A DNA stretch of 64,000 nt, from contig NZ_JACSQL010000004.1 of assembly GCF_014836635.1 (NCBI RefSeq), positions 248,001-312,000 of the forward strand, read 5' to 3'. The position numbers were made by a program, and so were the translations under genes. Every line of letters starts with the position of its first letter. Position 1 is the stretch's first letter. Shown in pieces: positions 43,007-54,121 of this stretch. The DNA is from Paenibacillus gallinarum (GTDB lineage: Bacteria; Bacillota; Bacilli; Paenibacillales; Paenibacillaceae). The notes beneath the pieces were generated by a model. That model did not search any database. It was not told where the DNA came from and worked only from the letters and a program-made list of their open reading frames with translations.

Positions 43007-44254
43007 TTAATAAGGTGCCCAGCGTAGTTTGCGCGCTTCCATGAATCGTTCAGATACCTCTGGCCAGTAAACCACGTTCCACCAGTCCGCAATGTATTTT
43101 TTACGTTCATTCTGATGTTTAAGATAATAGGCATGTTCCCATACATCAAGCGGAAGCAAAGGGACGATATCGTATTGAGACAGATTTTGGTGTTTCTCCG
43201 CTTGTAGAATCTCTAGACGATGTGACCTTGGGCTCCAGACAAGAACAGCCCATCCACCGCCCTCTACTTTATTCGCTGCTTCTGTAAAATGCTTCTTGAA
43301 AGCTTCATAACTTCCAAAGTCTTTGCGGATTTGCTCGCCGAGAGAGCCGGTGGGTTTGCCGCCCCCTTTCGGGTTCATGATGTTCCAAAAAATCGTATGC
43401 AAATAATGTCCAGCTCCATTAAACGCAAGCTCTCGTTCCCAATGCTTTACGAGTTCAAAATCCCCGTCTTTTCTTGCTTCTTGCAGTTTCTTCTCTGCTT
43501 TGTTTAGATCATCCACATAAGTTTTATGATGCTTATCATGATGGATGCGCATTGTTTTTTCATCAATAAAAGGTTCTAGTGCATTATAAGCATAAGGAAG
43601 AGGAGGGAGTTTGTGTCCACCGATCGGTACAGGTGATTCTGGAGTGCTTGCTTCAAGTGACACACTAGAATTCGTATCTGCTTGTGAAGAAGCCGTGGTT
43701 GCAATAGTGAAATCTTCTTCGTCAAGTCGGTCATATCCCGCTACTTCAGGATAAGGGAAGGGTTCTTCATCCCAGTAGTCTCGCTTATGAGCGTTCGCAT
43801 ACGTTTGTTGGTTAATTAGATTAGATACCGCGTTTGGATGATCCAAAGGTTTTAACTGATTTATGTTTTTTTCACACTGATTTCGAATATGCTCAACTAT
43901 TACTTTCGCCGAAGGATGCTTCGCTACCGATTCACTGCCGCTTAATAAATGACCAAGTTGGCGATGGAATTCTCTGGACTGGGAGAAACAAGTCTGAAGC
44001 AGCACATCCATCTGACCCAGAATATATTCATTAGCAGGCTCAGAATTTTCCTTCGTTTTCTTCTTCCAATCGTCCGCTGTATAGCCTGTTCTCTCAAAAA
44101 CAGATTTCCATTCATCAAGCAGTTTTACATAAGGCGATTCTAGACTCGGTACAATAGGCAGAATAATATCAATGTATTCCTTTTCTGCATCTTTCCAAGA
44201 ACCGATCTCTTCAAGAACACGCAGGGGCAAATAGGGTCCATACGCAAGCTCCAT
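43007..44254 (-). CDS. sodF: SodF-type superoxide dismutase with ~200-residue N-terminal extension
   Basis: 415 residues, about twice a normal SOD. The C-terminal SOD domain (~214-415) begins KLPPLPYAYNALEPFIDEKTMRIHHDKHHKTYV and keeps all ligands: His in MRIHHDKHH, His in GAGHYLHTIFW, and Asp and His in [31 protein letters not shown] and WWNVVYWPEVSERFMEARKLRWAPY match SodF of Bacillus. The first ~155 residues are a helical domain that I do not recognise, followed by a Ser/Thr/Glu-rich linker. No signal peptide. Start ATG 44254 after AGGAGG. A second SOD in the cell suggests a special role or location. Confidence 0.92.
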   Translation of the reverse strand: MELAYGPYLPLRVLEEIGSWKDAEKEYIDIILPIVPSLESPYVKLLDEWKSVFERTGYTADDWKKKTKENSEPANEYILGQMDVLLQTCFSQSREFHRQLGHLLSGSESVAKHPSAKVIVEHIRNQCEKNINQLKPLDHPNAVSNLINQQTYANAHKRDYWDEEPFPYPEVAGYDRLDEEDFTIATTASSQADTNSSVSLEASTPESPVPIGGHKLPPLPYAYNALEPFIDEKTMRIHHDKHHKTYVDDLNKAEKKLQEARKDGDFELVKHWERELAFNGAGHYLHTIFWNIMNPKGGGKPTGSLGEQIRKDFGSYEAFKKHFTEAANKVEGGGWAVLVWSPRSHRLEILQAEKHQNLSQYDIVPLLPLDVWEHAYYLKHQNERKKYIADWWNVVYWPEVSERFMEARKLRWAPY

Positions 44255-44412
44255 ATACGGGTTACCTCCTAAATATAATTGATATCTTCTTTTTCAGTCG
44301 CAGCATCTACTCAAGGACGTTTTCTCTTCTATCTCTATTCTTGGAGGGGCTTGGTTTATGATGACTTGTCAAAGAATACGAAACAGGCAGGGGGTTCAGT
44401 AATTAATAGCTA

Positions 44413-44441
44413 TAAAAAAAGCACCTTGGTTAAGGTGCCTT
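44413..44441 (-). terminator. Intrinsic terminator of the alpha/beta hydrolase gene
   Basis: AGGCACCTT/AAGGTGCTT-type stem followed by a T-run on the minus strand. Confidence 0.8.
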
Positions 44442-44458
44442 CGACTAAAAATATTGTA

Positions 44459-45457
44459 TTATTGCTGGGCGAGCTTTATATTACCGAGGAACAACGATAC
44501 TTTTCGTAAATATTCCTTTGGATGTTCTCTAAAAATAAGTTCATGGTGTGCATCATCTACAATCCACACATCAGAATTTGGATTCGTTTGATTACTAGCC
44601 AAAAGTTCAGCCATAGGATAAGGAGCTTTGTCATCCTGTGTGCCATGTATGAACAAGATTGGAATGTCATAATCTGTTGTTTTTACTGCTTGATACGGTA
44701 TGGAATTCAGACTTGTACCATTAAGAATCGGAAATAACATGGTAAGAATCTGTAGTGTCGGCTGTCTTGGCAAGTCGATCTGGTTCTGGATATTATGATA
44801 TAAAGTATCTGGCTCGAGCAAGAAGGTGCTGTCGAGGATCATAGCATCAATATCATCCGAGACGAGCGCTGCCTGTAAAGCCGTACCTGCTCCCATCGAG
44901 AAGCCCCAGACGACGACTTCCTGAGCCCCCTTTTGCTTCGCTAATTGTACTGCACCGAGCAACTGCTTGGACTCTGCTTTTCCTCCTGTAGCAACACCGC
45001 GGCTGTTCTGGGAGGCAAATCCATAGTCAAACATAATGACATTAAAGTTTTGCTGGTGAGCGTAATGAGCAAGATCATACATTGGAATCCAAGATTCCTC
45101 CCGATTAGCACCATATCCATGGCTCAAAACGATGGTTTTTTTTGCGCTGTCTTCCTCTGCAGGAATATACCAGCCATTCACATTCCGGCTTCCGTCAACT
45201 GCTGGAAACGTAACTTCTTCATAAGCCATCCCTTTGGCAAGCATAGGATTCGAGTATACAGGTGCCACTGTCGGATTGGAAAGTACCCAGGCGATATAGG
45301 CATGCAGAGCAATAAAACAGAATACAAAAAAGAATATGATGGATAGAATGAGAGCTACAATAATATGTTTAAAACGAATCAACTTTGGTGAGATTGCTGG
45401 AGGAATCGTTGATACGTCTCGCTGAAGATGGCTATTGCTCTTGGATGTAGGAAACAC
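44459..45457 (-). CDS. Membrane-anchored alpha/beta hydrolase
   Basis: 332 residues. One membrane helix (~31-53, IIVALILSIIFFFVFCFIALHAYIA) precedes the hydrolase core: TIVLSHGYGANREES, the nucleophile elbow VVWGFSMGAGTALQAA (Ser), LFIHGTQDDKAPYP (Asp) and DDAHHELIFREHP (His). The active site therefore probably faces outside. No known substrate; it belongs to the same broad group of YqkD/YfhR hydrolases as the gene at 23483, and the two may be paralogues. Start with a GAGGGGATCC-type site upstream. Single gene. Confidence 0.87.
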   Translation of the reverse strand: MFPTSKSNSHLQRDVSTIPPAISPKLIRFKHIIVALILSIIFFFVFCFIALHAYIAWVLSNPTVAPVYSNPMLAKGMAYEEVTFPAVDGSRNVNGWYIPAEEDSAKKTIVLSHGYGANREESWIPMYDLAHYAHQQNFNVIMFDYGFASQNSRGVATGGKAESKQLLGAVQLAKQKGAQEVVVWGFSMGAGTALQAALVSDDIDAMILDSTFLLEPDTLYHNIQNQIDLPRQPTLQILTMLFPILNGTSLNSIPYQAVKTTDYDIPILFIHGTQDDKAPYPMAELLASNQTNPNSDVWIVDDAHHELIFREHPKEYLRKVSLFLGNIKLAQQ

Positions 45458-45766
45458 TCAGGATCCCCTCCTTCTCGTTAGTATCTTATGCAACCTCTTT
45501 CCCTGATGACGAAAGAACTAGTTATTGGTTGAGTTCACATAAATTTACGACAAAGTATGACAAATAGTTTATTAGTCAGTTCTTAACTCTCTTACTATTG
45601 TTTTTAATCCTATGTTCTATAAGTAGCAAAGTCAATCCATTAAGATGATTTGTTACACAGATGTAATATTCGACATTCTAGTATCAAAAGTTAATTGTCA
45701 AGTGAAGCAAGCCCTAATCCCATGAAGAGAGAAGAGGACATTGGTAAGAGTATGATATTATCTAAA

Positions 45767-45781
45767 TGAGATTGATTCTCA
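45767..45781 (+). promoter_or_regulatory. Fur-like 7-1-7 box upstream of the IclR gene
   Basis: TGAGATTGATTCTCA fits the Fur consensus TGATAATNATTATCA at 11 of 14 informative positions and has perfect TGAGA/TCTCA arms. It lies just upstream of the promoter of the IclR gene. Confidence 0.4.
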
Positions 45782-45790
45782 ATTATTTTC

Positions 45791-45819
45791 TTTACTTTAA
45801 GGACGAGTTCTCATATAAT
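45791..45819 (+). promoter_or_regulatory. Promoter of the IclR-family gene
   Basis: TTTACT (45791-45796), 17-base spacer, TATAAT (45814-45819), about 50 bases before the start codon. The rest of 45458-45766 shows no gene. Confidence 0.65.
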
Positions 45820-45868
45820 TTATGTAACCAGGTTTCACGTGATGAAACATGAAAGGAGCATGGATCCC

Positions 45869-46618
45869 ATGGAAGATCAGGATCGCAAATCAACAGTTCG
45901 AGCGGTCGAACGGGCACTCGACATTCTGCTCACTTTTACAGGTCAAACGGACCTTGGGCTAACCGAAATATCCAGCAAGATTGGATTACATAAAAGTACG
46001 GTGCATCGACTGTTGTCGACTCTGGAGGAGAGAGGGTTTGTTATCCGTAATCCCGCTACTGAGAAATATCGGCTGGGAATTCGGATATGGGAACTCGCTG
46101 CGCATATGTCGCAAAGTGATGATCCCGCCGTGTTGCTGCTCCCTGCAATGGAACAGCTCCGCGATAATCTAGGAGAGACCGTTAGTTTGTATTTAAGGGA
46201 TGGCATTGAACGTATTCGTGTTCAGGCTGTACAAAGTAACCAGGCCATTCGCCGGGTCGCTCCTGTAGGAGTCAGACTTCCTTTATCTGTAGGAGCTTCG
46301 AGCAAAGTACTTGTTGCTTTTGCACCTATGGAAGAGCAGGAACAATTAATCAGGGAGTTTGATCCCCAGATTCCTTTTGACAAAGAAACTTATCTAGCAC
46401 AGCTTCAAGAGATTAAAGCTTTGGGTTTTGCTACAAGTTATGAAGAAAGAGAGCCGGGTGCAGCCGCTGTTTCTGCCCCGATTTTTGACCGTAAAGGGAA
46501 TGTGGCAGCGGCTTTATCCGTCTCTGGACCTGTCAGCAGATTATCTCAGGAGACGTTGCATGAATATGGACCTGTGCTTGTAAAAGCAGCTGCTCAGATG
46601 GGGCTTATGCTGAGATAG
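45869..46618 (+). CDS. IclR-family transcriptional regulator
   Basis: 249 residues from ATG 45869; AAAGGAG lies ten bases upstream, and the ATG at 45860 is too close to it. The N-terminal winged helix is AVERALDILLTFTGQTDLGLTEISSKIGLHKSTVHRLLSTLEERGFVIRN. The C-terminal ligand-binding domain (~80-245) contains ETVSLYLRDGIERIRVQAVQSNQAIRR and SVGASSKVLVAFA, ending with the EREPGAAAVSAPIFDRKGNVAAALSVSGP signature. IclR proteins bind small organic acids. No catabolic operon adjoins it; the next gene is thiC under its own riboswitch. Target unknown. Confidence 0.9.
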   Translation: MEDQDRKSTVRAVERALDILLTFTGQTDLGLTEISSKIGLHKSTVHRLLSTLEERGFVIRNPATEKYRLGIRIWELAAHMSQSDDPAVLLLPAMEQLRDNLGETVSLYLRDGIERIRVQAVQSNQAIRRVAPVGVRLPLSVGASSKVLVAFAPMEEQEQLIREFDPQIPFDKETYLAQLQEIKALGFATSYEEREPGAAAVSAPIFDRKGNVAAALSVSGPVSRLSQETLHEYGPVLVKAAAQMGLMLR

Positions 46619-46741
46619 CAACAGCTATTAAACGAGAATATGTAAATATTAGGTTGTGTTTCTCATTTTTATGAGATACCCTAATAGAGACCGTTCTTTA
46701 AAAGGGCGGAAGTGATCTATCACTACAACGTAATATCAACT

Positions 46742-46835
46742 TACTAGGGGAGCCCGAAAGGCCGGGCTGAGATGGTGTCGCAAGATACCGGACTCTTTGC
46801 ACCTGATCTGGATCATACCAGCGTAGGGAAGTAAT
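46742..46835 (+). promoter_or_regulatory. Thiamine pyrophosphate (TPP/THI-box) riboswitch
   Basis: The conserved core is present: GGGGAGCC, GGGCTGAGA (46764-46772), the GACTCTTTG(C)ACCTGATCTGG pattern and the CATACCAGCGTAGGGAAG 3' block. It lies upstream of thiC with an intrinsic terminator between. TPP binding should favour termination, lowering ThiC synthesis when thiamine is plentiful. Confidence 0.95.
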
Positions 46836-46976
46836 TGGCGATAACATTAGGAGCTTATTCGATTCCATCTAAATACAGGTAGCTTATCTGATTTCAGGAG
46901 CCGTGTGATGACGCGACTTTCGAAATTCGCCTGTATAGATAGATATGGAGAGAGTAGGAACAAACTATTGTATAGA

Positions 46977-47008
46977 AGCTGATTCCCCTAGGGAATCGGC
47001 TTTTTTTA
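46977..47008 (+). terminator. Riboswitch-controlled terminator upstream of thiC
   Basis: AAGCTGATTCCC/GGGAATCGGCTT stem (one G-T pair), CTA-type loop, long T-run. Confidence 0.88.
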
Positions 47009-47073
47009 TTGTCGTACACTTCTTGCAGCAAAGGTTCATGTGATTCTTTTACAGGGGCGGTAAGCCACTTTGA

Positions 47074-48930
<1,857 letters not shown>

Positions 48931-49039
48931 TAATAGAAAGTTATCCAATTCATAAAGTAGCACTCTCTGTTGTATAAATCATGATATGGGAGAACAAAAT
49001 AGGGTATCCGAATGATCAGAAATGAGGAGGCCCTATCCT

Positions 49040-49894
49040 ATGTATTTTTACAAAGAAGATTTAATTAATGTTATTGTACCGGACAAGCCCGATCCAGCGG
49101 CAGCTAAAGTGATTCAGGAAACGCTTGGCGGACAATTTGGTGAAATGCGTACAATGATGCAGTATTTTTTTCAGAGCAGTAATTTTCGGGGGAAAGCAAC
49201 CCAGTATCGTGATTTGATTCGTGGTGTATTTCTTGAGGAAATCGCCCATGTGGAACTTGTTCAGCAAACCATTAACCAACTGCTGAGCGGGAGTGGAGAA
49301 GCCATTCCTGGTAATGCCGGGGTAGATGGGGCACCTATTGATGAAGCCGTTCGTCATGCAAATCCGCACCATTATATTATGGGTGGACAAGGTTCACTAC
49401 CTGTAGATGCAGGGGGGAATCCTTGGCTTGGAAGTTATGTATATAGCCATGGAAATCTAACCGCTGATTTACTTAATAACGTGGTGCTAGAGTCTACTGG
49501 CGTTTTGCAAAAGACAAGGATCTATGAGATGAGTTCGAACAAAACATTCCGCGAAACCCTTGGATTTCTGATTGTCAGGGATAATGCGCATCAGAATGCT
49601 TTTGCCAAAGCACTGGAGACCCTGGGGGTAGATTGGGGCAAAATATTCCCGATTCCTAACTACGATATTAATAAGTACCCAGAGTGCAGAAAATATGTCG
49701 ACATGGGATACCATAATGCGCAGTTTAATTTTCGATTGGATTCAACCCGAATCGGGGAGATTTTCACAGGGGAATCGCCAAGCCGAAATGGAGAAGAGCT
49801 TCAAGTTACTGATCCGCCGGAAGGTTTTCCGGTACCTGAATTGCCAGAACAGCCTAATATGCATAGTCCGGGACTTTATGATCTGAACCACTAG
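49040..49894 (+). CDS. Manganese catalase (non-heme, YdbD-like)
   Basis: 284 residues from ATG 49040 (GAGGAGG upstream; ATG 49022 lacks a site). Four-helix bundle with Glu/His metal ligands: QETLGGQFGEMRTMMQYFFQS, FLEEIAHVELVQ (ExxH), NNVVLESTGVLQKTRIYEM, and LIVRDNAHQNAFAKALE (DxxxH-type). These are the dimanganese ligands of the Mn catalase family, which dismutates peroxide; several members coat spores or are general stress proteins. The C-terminal ~60 residues are a Pro-rich tail. Single gene with a terminator shared with acnA. Confidence 0.92.
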   Translation: MYFYKEDLINVIVPDKPDPAAAKVIQETLGGQFGEMRTMMQYFFQSSNFRGKATQYRDLIRGVFLEEIAHVELVQQTINQLLSGSGEAIPGNAGVDGAPIDEAVRHANPHHYIMGGQGSLPVDAGGNPWLGSYVYSHGNLTADLLNNVVLESTGVLQKTRIYEMSSNKTFRETLGFLIVRDNAHQNAFAKALETLGVDWGKIFPIPNYDINKYPECRKYVDMGYHNAQFNFRLDSTRIGEIFTGESPSRNGEELQVTDPPEGFPVPELPEQPNMHSPGLYDLNH

Positions 49895-49929
49895 TTATAA
49901 TGGGCTGACTAAGTATAGCGATCAAAAAA

Positions 49930-49978
49930 ACAAAAGCCGCAATCTCTTGCCAATTGGCAGGAAATTGCGGCTTCTTTT
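49930..49978. terminator. Bidirectional terminator between convergent genes
   Basis: AAAAGCCGCAATNTCNTGCC/GGCANGANATTGCGGCTT stem (few mismatches) with AATT loop; T-run on each side. Confidence 0.88.
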
Positions 49979-49998
49979 ATGAATTTAAAAGTGAGTGT

Positions 49999-52725
49999 TT
50001 AGACAGTTTGCTCGTCATTTTGCATCAGCTGACGAAGGACAGTCTGTAGAATACCGCCATTGTGGTAGTAATCTACATCCACCATACTGTCAAGACGTGC
50101 AATCACTGGGAAATCAAACTCAGTTCCATCTTCTCTAGTAGCCGTCACGGTTAGTTCTTGACCTGATGAAACATCATTACTCAAACCAACGATATCAAAC
50201 GTTTCACGACCGTTCAGACCTAGGCTCGCCCATCCATAACCTTCTTTGAATTGAAGAGGAAGAACACCCATACCTACAAGGTTACTGCGATGAATCCGTT
50301 CAAAGCTTTCTGCGATAACAGCTTTCACGCCGAGCAGAAGCGTACCTTTTGCAGCCCAGTCACGGGAGCTTCCTGTACCGTATTCTTTACCTGCAAGCAC
50401 GATTAAGTTCTTGCCTTTTTCTTGATACTTCATGGAAGCATCGTAGATCGACATTACTTCATCAGTTGGGAGGTAAGTCGTTACTCCACCTTCTGTGCCA
50501 GGTGCAACCTGGTTACGAATCCGGATGTTGGCGAAGGTACCGCGCATCATAACCTGATGGTTACCACGGCGGGAACCGTACGAGTTAAAGTCTTTACGCT
50601 CTACGCCGTTTTCTTTTAGATACAATCCAGCAGGACTCGATGGAGAGATATTCCCTGCAGGGGAGATATGGTCCGTTGTAACGGAATCACCCAAGAGAGC
50701 AAGAACACGTGCATCACGAATATTTTGAATATCATTCAGCTCGTCACCAAGATCTTCAAAGAATGGAGGATTCTGAATGTAAGTGGAGTTTTCATCCCAC
50801 TCATACAGCTCGCCTTCTGGAATTTCAATTGCATTCCAGCGTTCGTTCGCTGTAAACACATTAGCATATTTATTGCGGAACATGTCTCTGTTCAAGGAAA
50901 TGTTCATTGCTTCTTGAATCTCCGCAGAAGAAGGCCAGATATCTTTCAGATATACAGGCTGATTATTCGTATCATAGCCAATTGGATCGTTTTGAAGATC
51001 GATGTTTACGGTTCCAGCCAGAGCATATGCGACAACAAGTGGCGGTGAAGCCAAATAGTTTGCTTTTACTTGAGCATGAACACGGCCTTCAAAGTTACGG
51101 TTACCGGAAAGTACAGCTGCCACCGTTAAGTCATTATCTGTAATGGCTTGGCTGACTTCGTCAGGAAGTGGACCAGAGTTACCGATACATGTTGCACAAC
51201 CATAACCTGCAACGTTAAATCCAAGTTTCTCAAGCGGTTCAAGAAGTCCTGCTTTTGTCAGATACTCCGTTACTACGAGAGAACCTGGAGTCAGAGAGCT
51301 CTTTACATAACTTGGTTTGGTGAGTCCGCGCTCTACTGCTTTTTGAGCAAGAAGTCCTGCACCGATCATTACGCTTGGGTTAGAAGTATTCGTACAGCTT
51401 GTAATCGCAGCAATAACGACTGCTCCTGCAGAGAGTTCACTCTTAGAACCGTCAGAGTGAGTAATCGATACTTTCTCAGCAATCTTCTCATCACTGAGTC
51501 CATATCCGCCTTTATCTACGGGTGTACGTACAATGCCTTCCCAGTTTTCTTTCATTTTTGTCAGTTCAATACGGTCTTGCGGACGTTTAGGTCCTGCAAG
51601 GCTTGGTACAACAGACGCTAGATCGAGTTCAATGGTATCTGAGAAAACAGGGTCTTCAGAATGATTCGTACGGAACATGCCTTGAGCTTTGTAATAAGCT
51701 TCAACCAGCTCAATTTGCTCTTCCGGACGACCTGTATTACGAAGATAGTTCAATGTTTCTGTATCAACAGGGAAGTATCCTACGGTTGCGCCGTACTCAG
51801 GAGCCATGTTTGCTACCGTTGCGCGGTCAGCAAGACTGATGTTGGAAAGTCCAGGGCCGTAGAACTCAACGAATTTACCAACCACACCTTTTTTACGAAG
51901 CATCTCCGTAACGGTAAGAGCAAGGTCTGTCGCTGTTGCGCCTTCAGCAAGGCTACCCGTAAGTTTGAATCCGATTACTTCAGGAGTTACAAAATAAAGC
52001 GGTTGTCCGAGCATTCCAGCTTCTGCTTCAATCCCCCCGACACCCCAGCCGACTACGCCAAGACCATTGATCATTGTGGTATGAGAGTCTGTACCTACAA
52101 GGGAATCCGGGAACACAACTGTTTCGCCGTCAATAACTTTGGTAGCAGCTACAGAAGCAAGATATTCAAGGTTAACTTGGTGAACAATCCCTGTGGAAGG
52201 TGGAACTGCACGGAAGTTATCAAATGCCGTTTGCGCCCAGCGCAAGAAACGGTAACGCTCTTCGTTACGTTCAAATTCCACTTTGATGTTGTAATCAAGC
52301 GCATCGTTTGTTCCGTATGCATCAACCATAACCGAGTGGTCGATAACGAGGTCAACAGGGACAAGCGGATTGATTTTTTTAGGGTCGCCGCCTGCTTTTT
52401 TGACCGTATCACGCATCGCAGCGAGATCTACAACAACCGGTACACCGGTGAAATCTTGCAATACAATACGTGCAGGAATAAATGGAATTTCTTTATTGTT
52501 ATCTTTGCCTTCAGCCCAGCCTGTAAGCTGGCTTACGTGTTCTTCTGTAATTGCGCGTCCATCGAACTGACGAACGGCAGCTTCAAGTAACACTTTAATA
52601 GAGAATGGAAGTTTAGAGATATCGCCATGACCTTGATCTTGCAAAGACTTAAGGCTGTAGTAACGGTACGTTTTGCCCCCGACTTCAAGCGAACTTGCAG
52701 CAGAGAAATGGTTCTTTTGAGACAT
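49999..52725 (-). CDS. acnA: Aconitate hydratase
   Basis: 908 residues, normal for AcnA/IRP1-type enzymes. [4Fe-4S] ligands are the Cys of [13 protein letters not shown] and the CxxC in [14 protein letters not shown]. Substrate loops include [32 protein letters not shown] and [15 protein letters not shown], and [15 protein letters not shown] carries the C-terminal swivel-domain Ser. It interconverts citrate and isocitrate in the TCA cycle, and without its cluster can act as an RNA-binding regulator in Bacillus (CitB). Start ATG 52725 with AGGAGG upstream. Single gene under the promoter at 52833-52861. Several antisense frames here are shadows. Confidence 0.97.
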   Translation of the reverse strand: MSQKNHFSAASSLEVGGKTYRYYSLKSLQDQGHGDISKLPFSIKVLLEAAVRQFDGRAITEEHVSQLTGWAEGKDNNKEIPFIPARIVLQDFTGVPVVVDLAAMRDTVKKAGGDPKKINPLVPVDLVIDHSVMVDAYGTNDALDYNIKVEFERNEERYRFLRWAQTAFDNFRAVPPSTGIVHQVNLEYLASVAATKVIDGETVVFPDSLVGTDSHTTMINGLGVVGWGVGGIEAEAGMLGQPLYFVTPEVIGFKLTGSLAEGATATDLALTVTEMLRKKGVVGKFVEFYGPGLSNISLADRATVANMAPEYGATVGYFPVDTETLNYLRNTGRPEEQIELVEAYYKAQGMFRTNHSEDPVFSDTIELDLASVVPSLAGPKRPQDRIELTKMKENWEGIVRTPVDKGGYGLSDEKIAEKVSITHSDGSKSELSAGAVVIAAITSCTNTSNPSVMIGAGLLAQKAVERGLTKPSYVKSSLTPGSLVVTEYLTKAGLLEPLEKLGFNVAGYGCATCIGNSGPLPDEVSQAITDNDLTVAAVLSGNRNFEGRVHAQVKANYLASPPLVVAYALAGTVNIDLQNDPIGYDTNNQPVYLKDIWPSSAEIQEAMNISLNRDMFRNKYANVFTANERWNAIEIPEGELYEWDENSTYIQNPPFFEDLGDELNDIQNIRDARVLALLGDSVTTDHISPAGNISPSSPAGLYLKENGVERKDFNSYGSRRGNHQVMMRGTFANIRIRNQVAPGTEGGVTTYLPTDEVMSIYDASMKYQEKGKNLIVLAGKEYGTGSSRDWAAKGTLLLGVKAVIAESFERIHRSNLVGMGVLPLQFKEGYGWASLGLNGRETFDIVGLSNDVSSGQELTVTATREDGTEFDFPVIARLDSMVDVDYYHNGGILQTVLRQLMQNDEQTV

Positions 52726-52832
52726 GCATGTACCTCCTAATTTGATAGTATTCGGATGAGTTCATTTCCATAGGTATATCGTTGTTTGTTTCACTGTGCG
52801 AAACACTATTTCAAAAACGAACTTTTGAGTTT

Positions 52833-52861
52833 AGTATACCGTTTTCAAACTTGTTCGTAAA
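52833..52861 (-). promoter_or_regulatory. Probable acnA promoter
   Basis: Minus strand: TTTACG (52856-52861), 17-base spacer, TATACT (52833-52838), ~110 bases upstream of acnA. Confidence 0.55.
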
Positions 52862-52988
52862 GGGTTTTTTCAGGGTTGATGTGCCCAGGACCCGTACATA
52901 CCCTGGGATACTTTGTCATATAGATGAAAGAAAAAGTAGCTTGGAACGTTGGCAATGGCTAGGGGCATGGGAAAGGGGAGAAAAAGGC

Positions 52989-53987
52989 GTGGAACGTGAA
53001 TGGAGTCATGCGTTATACACCTATGTTAATGATTACAATGCTTGCGAAATCAGCTGTAAACCACATCATGAGCAGGTGATTTCGGATGTGGCGATACTCG
53101 AGAAGAGGGCGGAGCGTCTCCTTTTGTTAGAGCAGTGGTATCATGAACGTGAATCTCATCCTGTCCGAAGCGAGACACGTGCCAAACTGCTCCGGGTATT
53201 ATCTAATGAGCCATATCAAGGAGTTGTGGATGTACAGCTTTATCGTCGACTTTATTATATGAAGTCAGGTATTACCCACCGGGAGGATCGAATTGAAAAG
53301 GAACGGCTTACTTTTTACAAACAACAAGGCCGCTGGGCCATTTCGAGTATTGTTCATGATGTCCCAGAACGCAAACCAATTATTCTAGGCGATCTACTGA
53401 GCGATGAAAACAGTTCATCCTTAAACAGGCCTCTTTTAAATAGACAATTATTATATCCCGGTATTCCTACAAGGCCTTCCCGTTATCGCAGAGAGGATGC
53501 TGTAGCCTACGCAGACAGGTGGTGGGATTCCGGTAATCCCGAGTTCGAGGAATTTGATGTGAACTGCACCAATTATATCTCTCAATGTCTCTTTGCAGGG
53601 GGAGCGCCGATCAACTATACTGGTAGGAGAGAGTCAGGCTGGTGGTATAGAGGTTACGTAGGTGGAAGAGAATTATGGAGTTACAGCTGGGCCGTTTCTC
53701 ATAGTTTACAGAGTTACTTAGCTCATGCTCGTACGGGTCTTACTGCAACCCTTGTTGACAGTCCGAGTGAGCTTCAGCTCGGGGATGTTATTTTTTATGA
53801 TTGGGATGGTGATGGTAGATACCAGCACAGCACCATAGTGACGGGGTTTGATGCGGGAGGAATGCCGCTCGTGAATGCAAACACAGTCAGCAGTCGGCAT
53901 CGCTACTGGGACTATAAGGATTCTTATGCTTGGACAACTGCGACGAGATACCGTTTTTTTCATATCTCTGATACTCTAGGAACATAA
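52989..53987 (+). CDS. Amidase-domain protein (Amidase_6 type)
   Basis: 332 residues from GTG 52989, which has GGGGAG upstream; the longer open frame to 52782 has no ribosome site and crosses the acnA promoter. The C-terminal ~155 residues hold the Amidase_6 domain: RREDAVAYADRWWDSGNPEFEEFDVNCTNYISQCLFAGG (Cys in NCTNYISQ) and LGDVIFYDWDGDGRYQHSTIVTGFD (His). This is a papain-like fold seen in Bacillales and Actinobacteria. The N-terminal half is charged and helical with no known motif. There is no signal peptide, so it is either cytoplasmic or exported by another route. Substrate not known. Confidence 0.82.
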   Translation: MEREWSHALYTYVNDYNACEISCKPHHEQVISDVAILEKRAERLLLLEQWYHERESHPVRSETRAKLLRVLSNEPYQGVVDVQLYRRLYYMKSGITHREDRIEKERLTFYKQQGRWAISSIVHDVPERKPIILGDLLSDENSSSLNRPLLNRQLLYPGIPTRPSRYRREDAVAYADRWWDSGNPEFEEFDVNCTNYISQCLFAGGAPINYTGRRESGWWYRGYVGGRELWSYSWAVSHSLQSYLAHARTGLTATLVDSPSELQLGDVIFYDWDGDGRYQHSTIVTGFDAGGMPLVNANTVSSRHRYWDYKDSYAWTTATRYRFFHISDTLGT

Positions 53988-54121
53988 TACGGAACGATCA
54001 TCATCCTTGATGAATATACTGCTGGCATAGATACGGTGGGCCTTGGCGGATACGATATCTTCTTAACGAATGTTTAACTTTCTCCAAGACCTATCCGTTT
54101 AATAGAAACCGGAGGTTAGGC

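Noticed and set aside
51661-52590. 309-codon open frame opposite acnA
   Set aside because: It lies wholly inside acnA on the other strand, has no ribosome site or protein motif, and acnA is certain. It is a shadow of a well-biased coding region.
52782-52988. N-terminal extension of the amidase gene
   Set aside because: TTG start with no ribosome site, crosses the acnA promoter; GTG 52989 has GGGGAG upstream.
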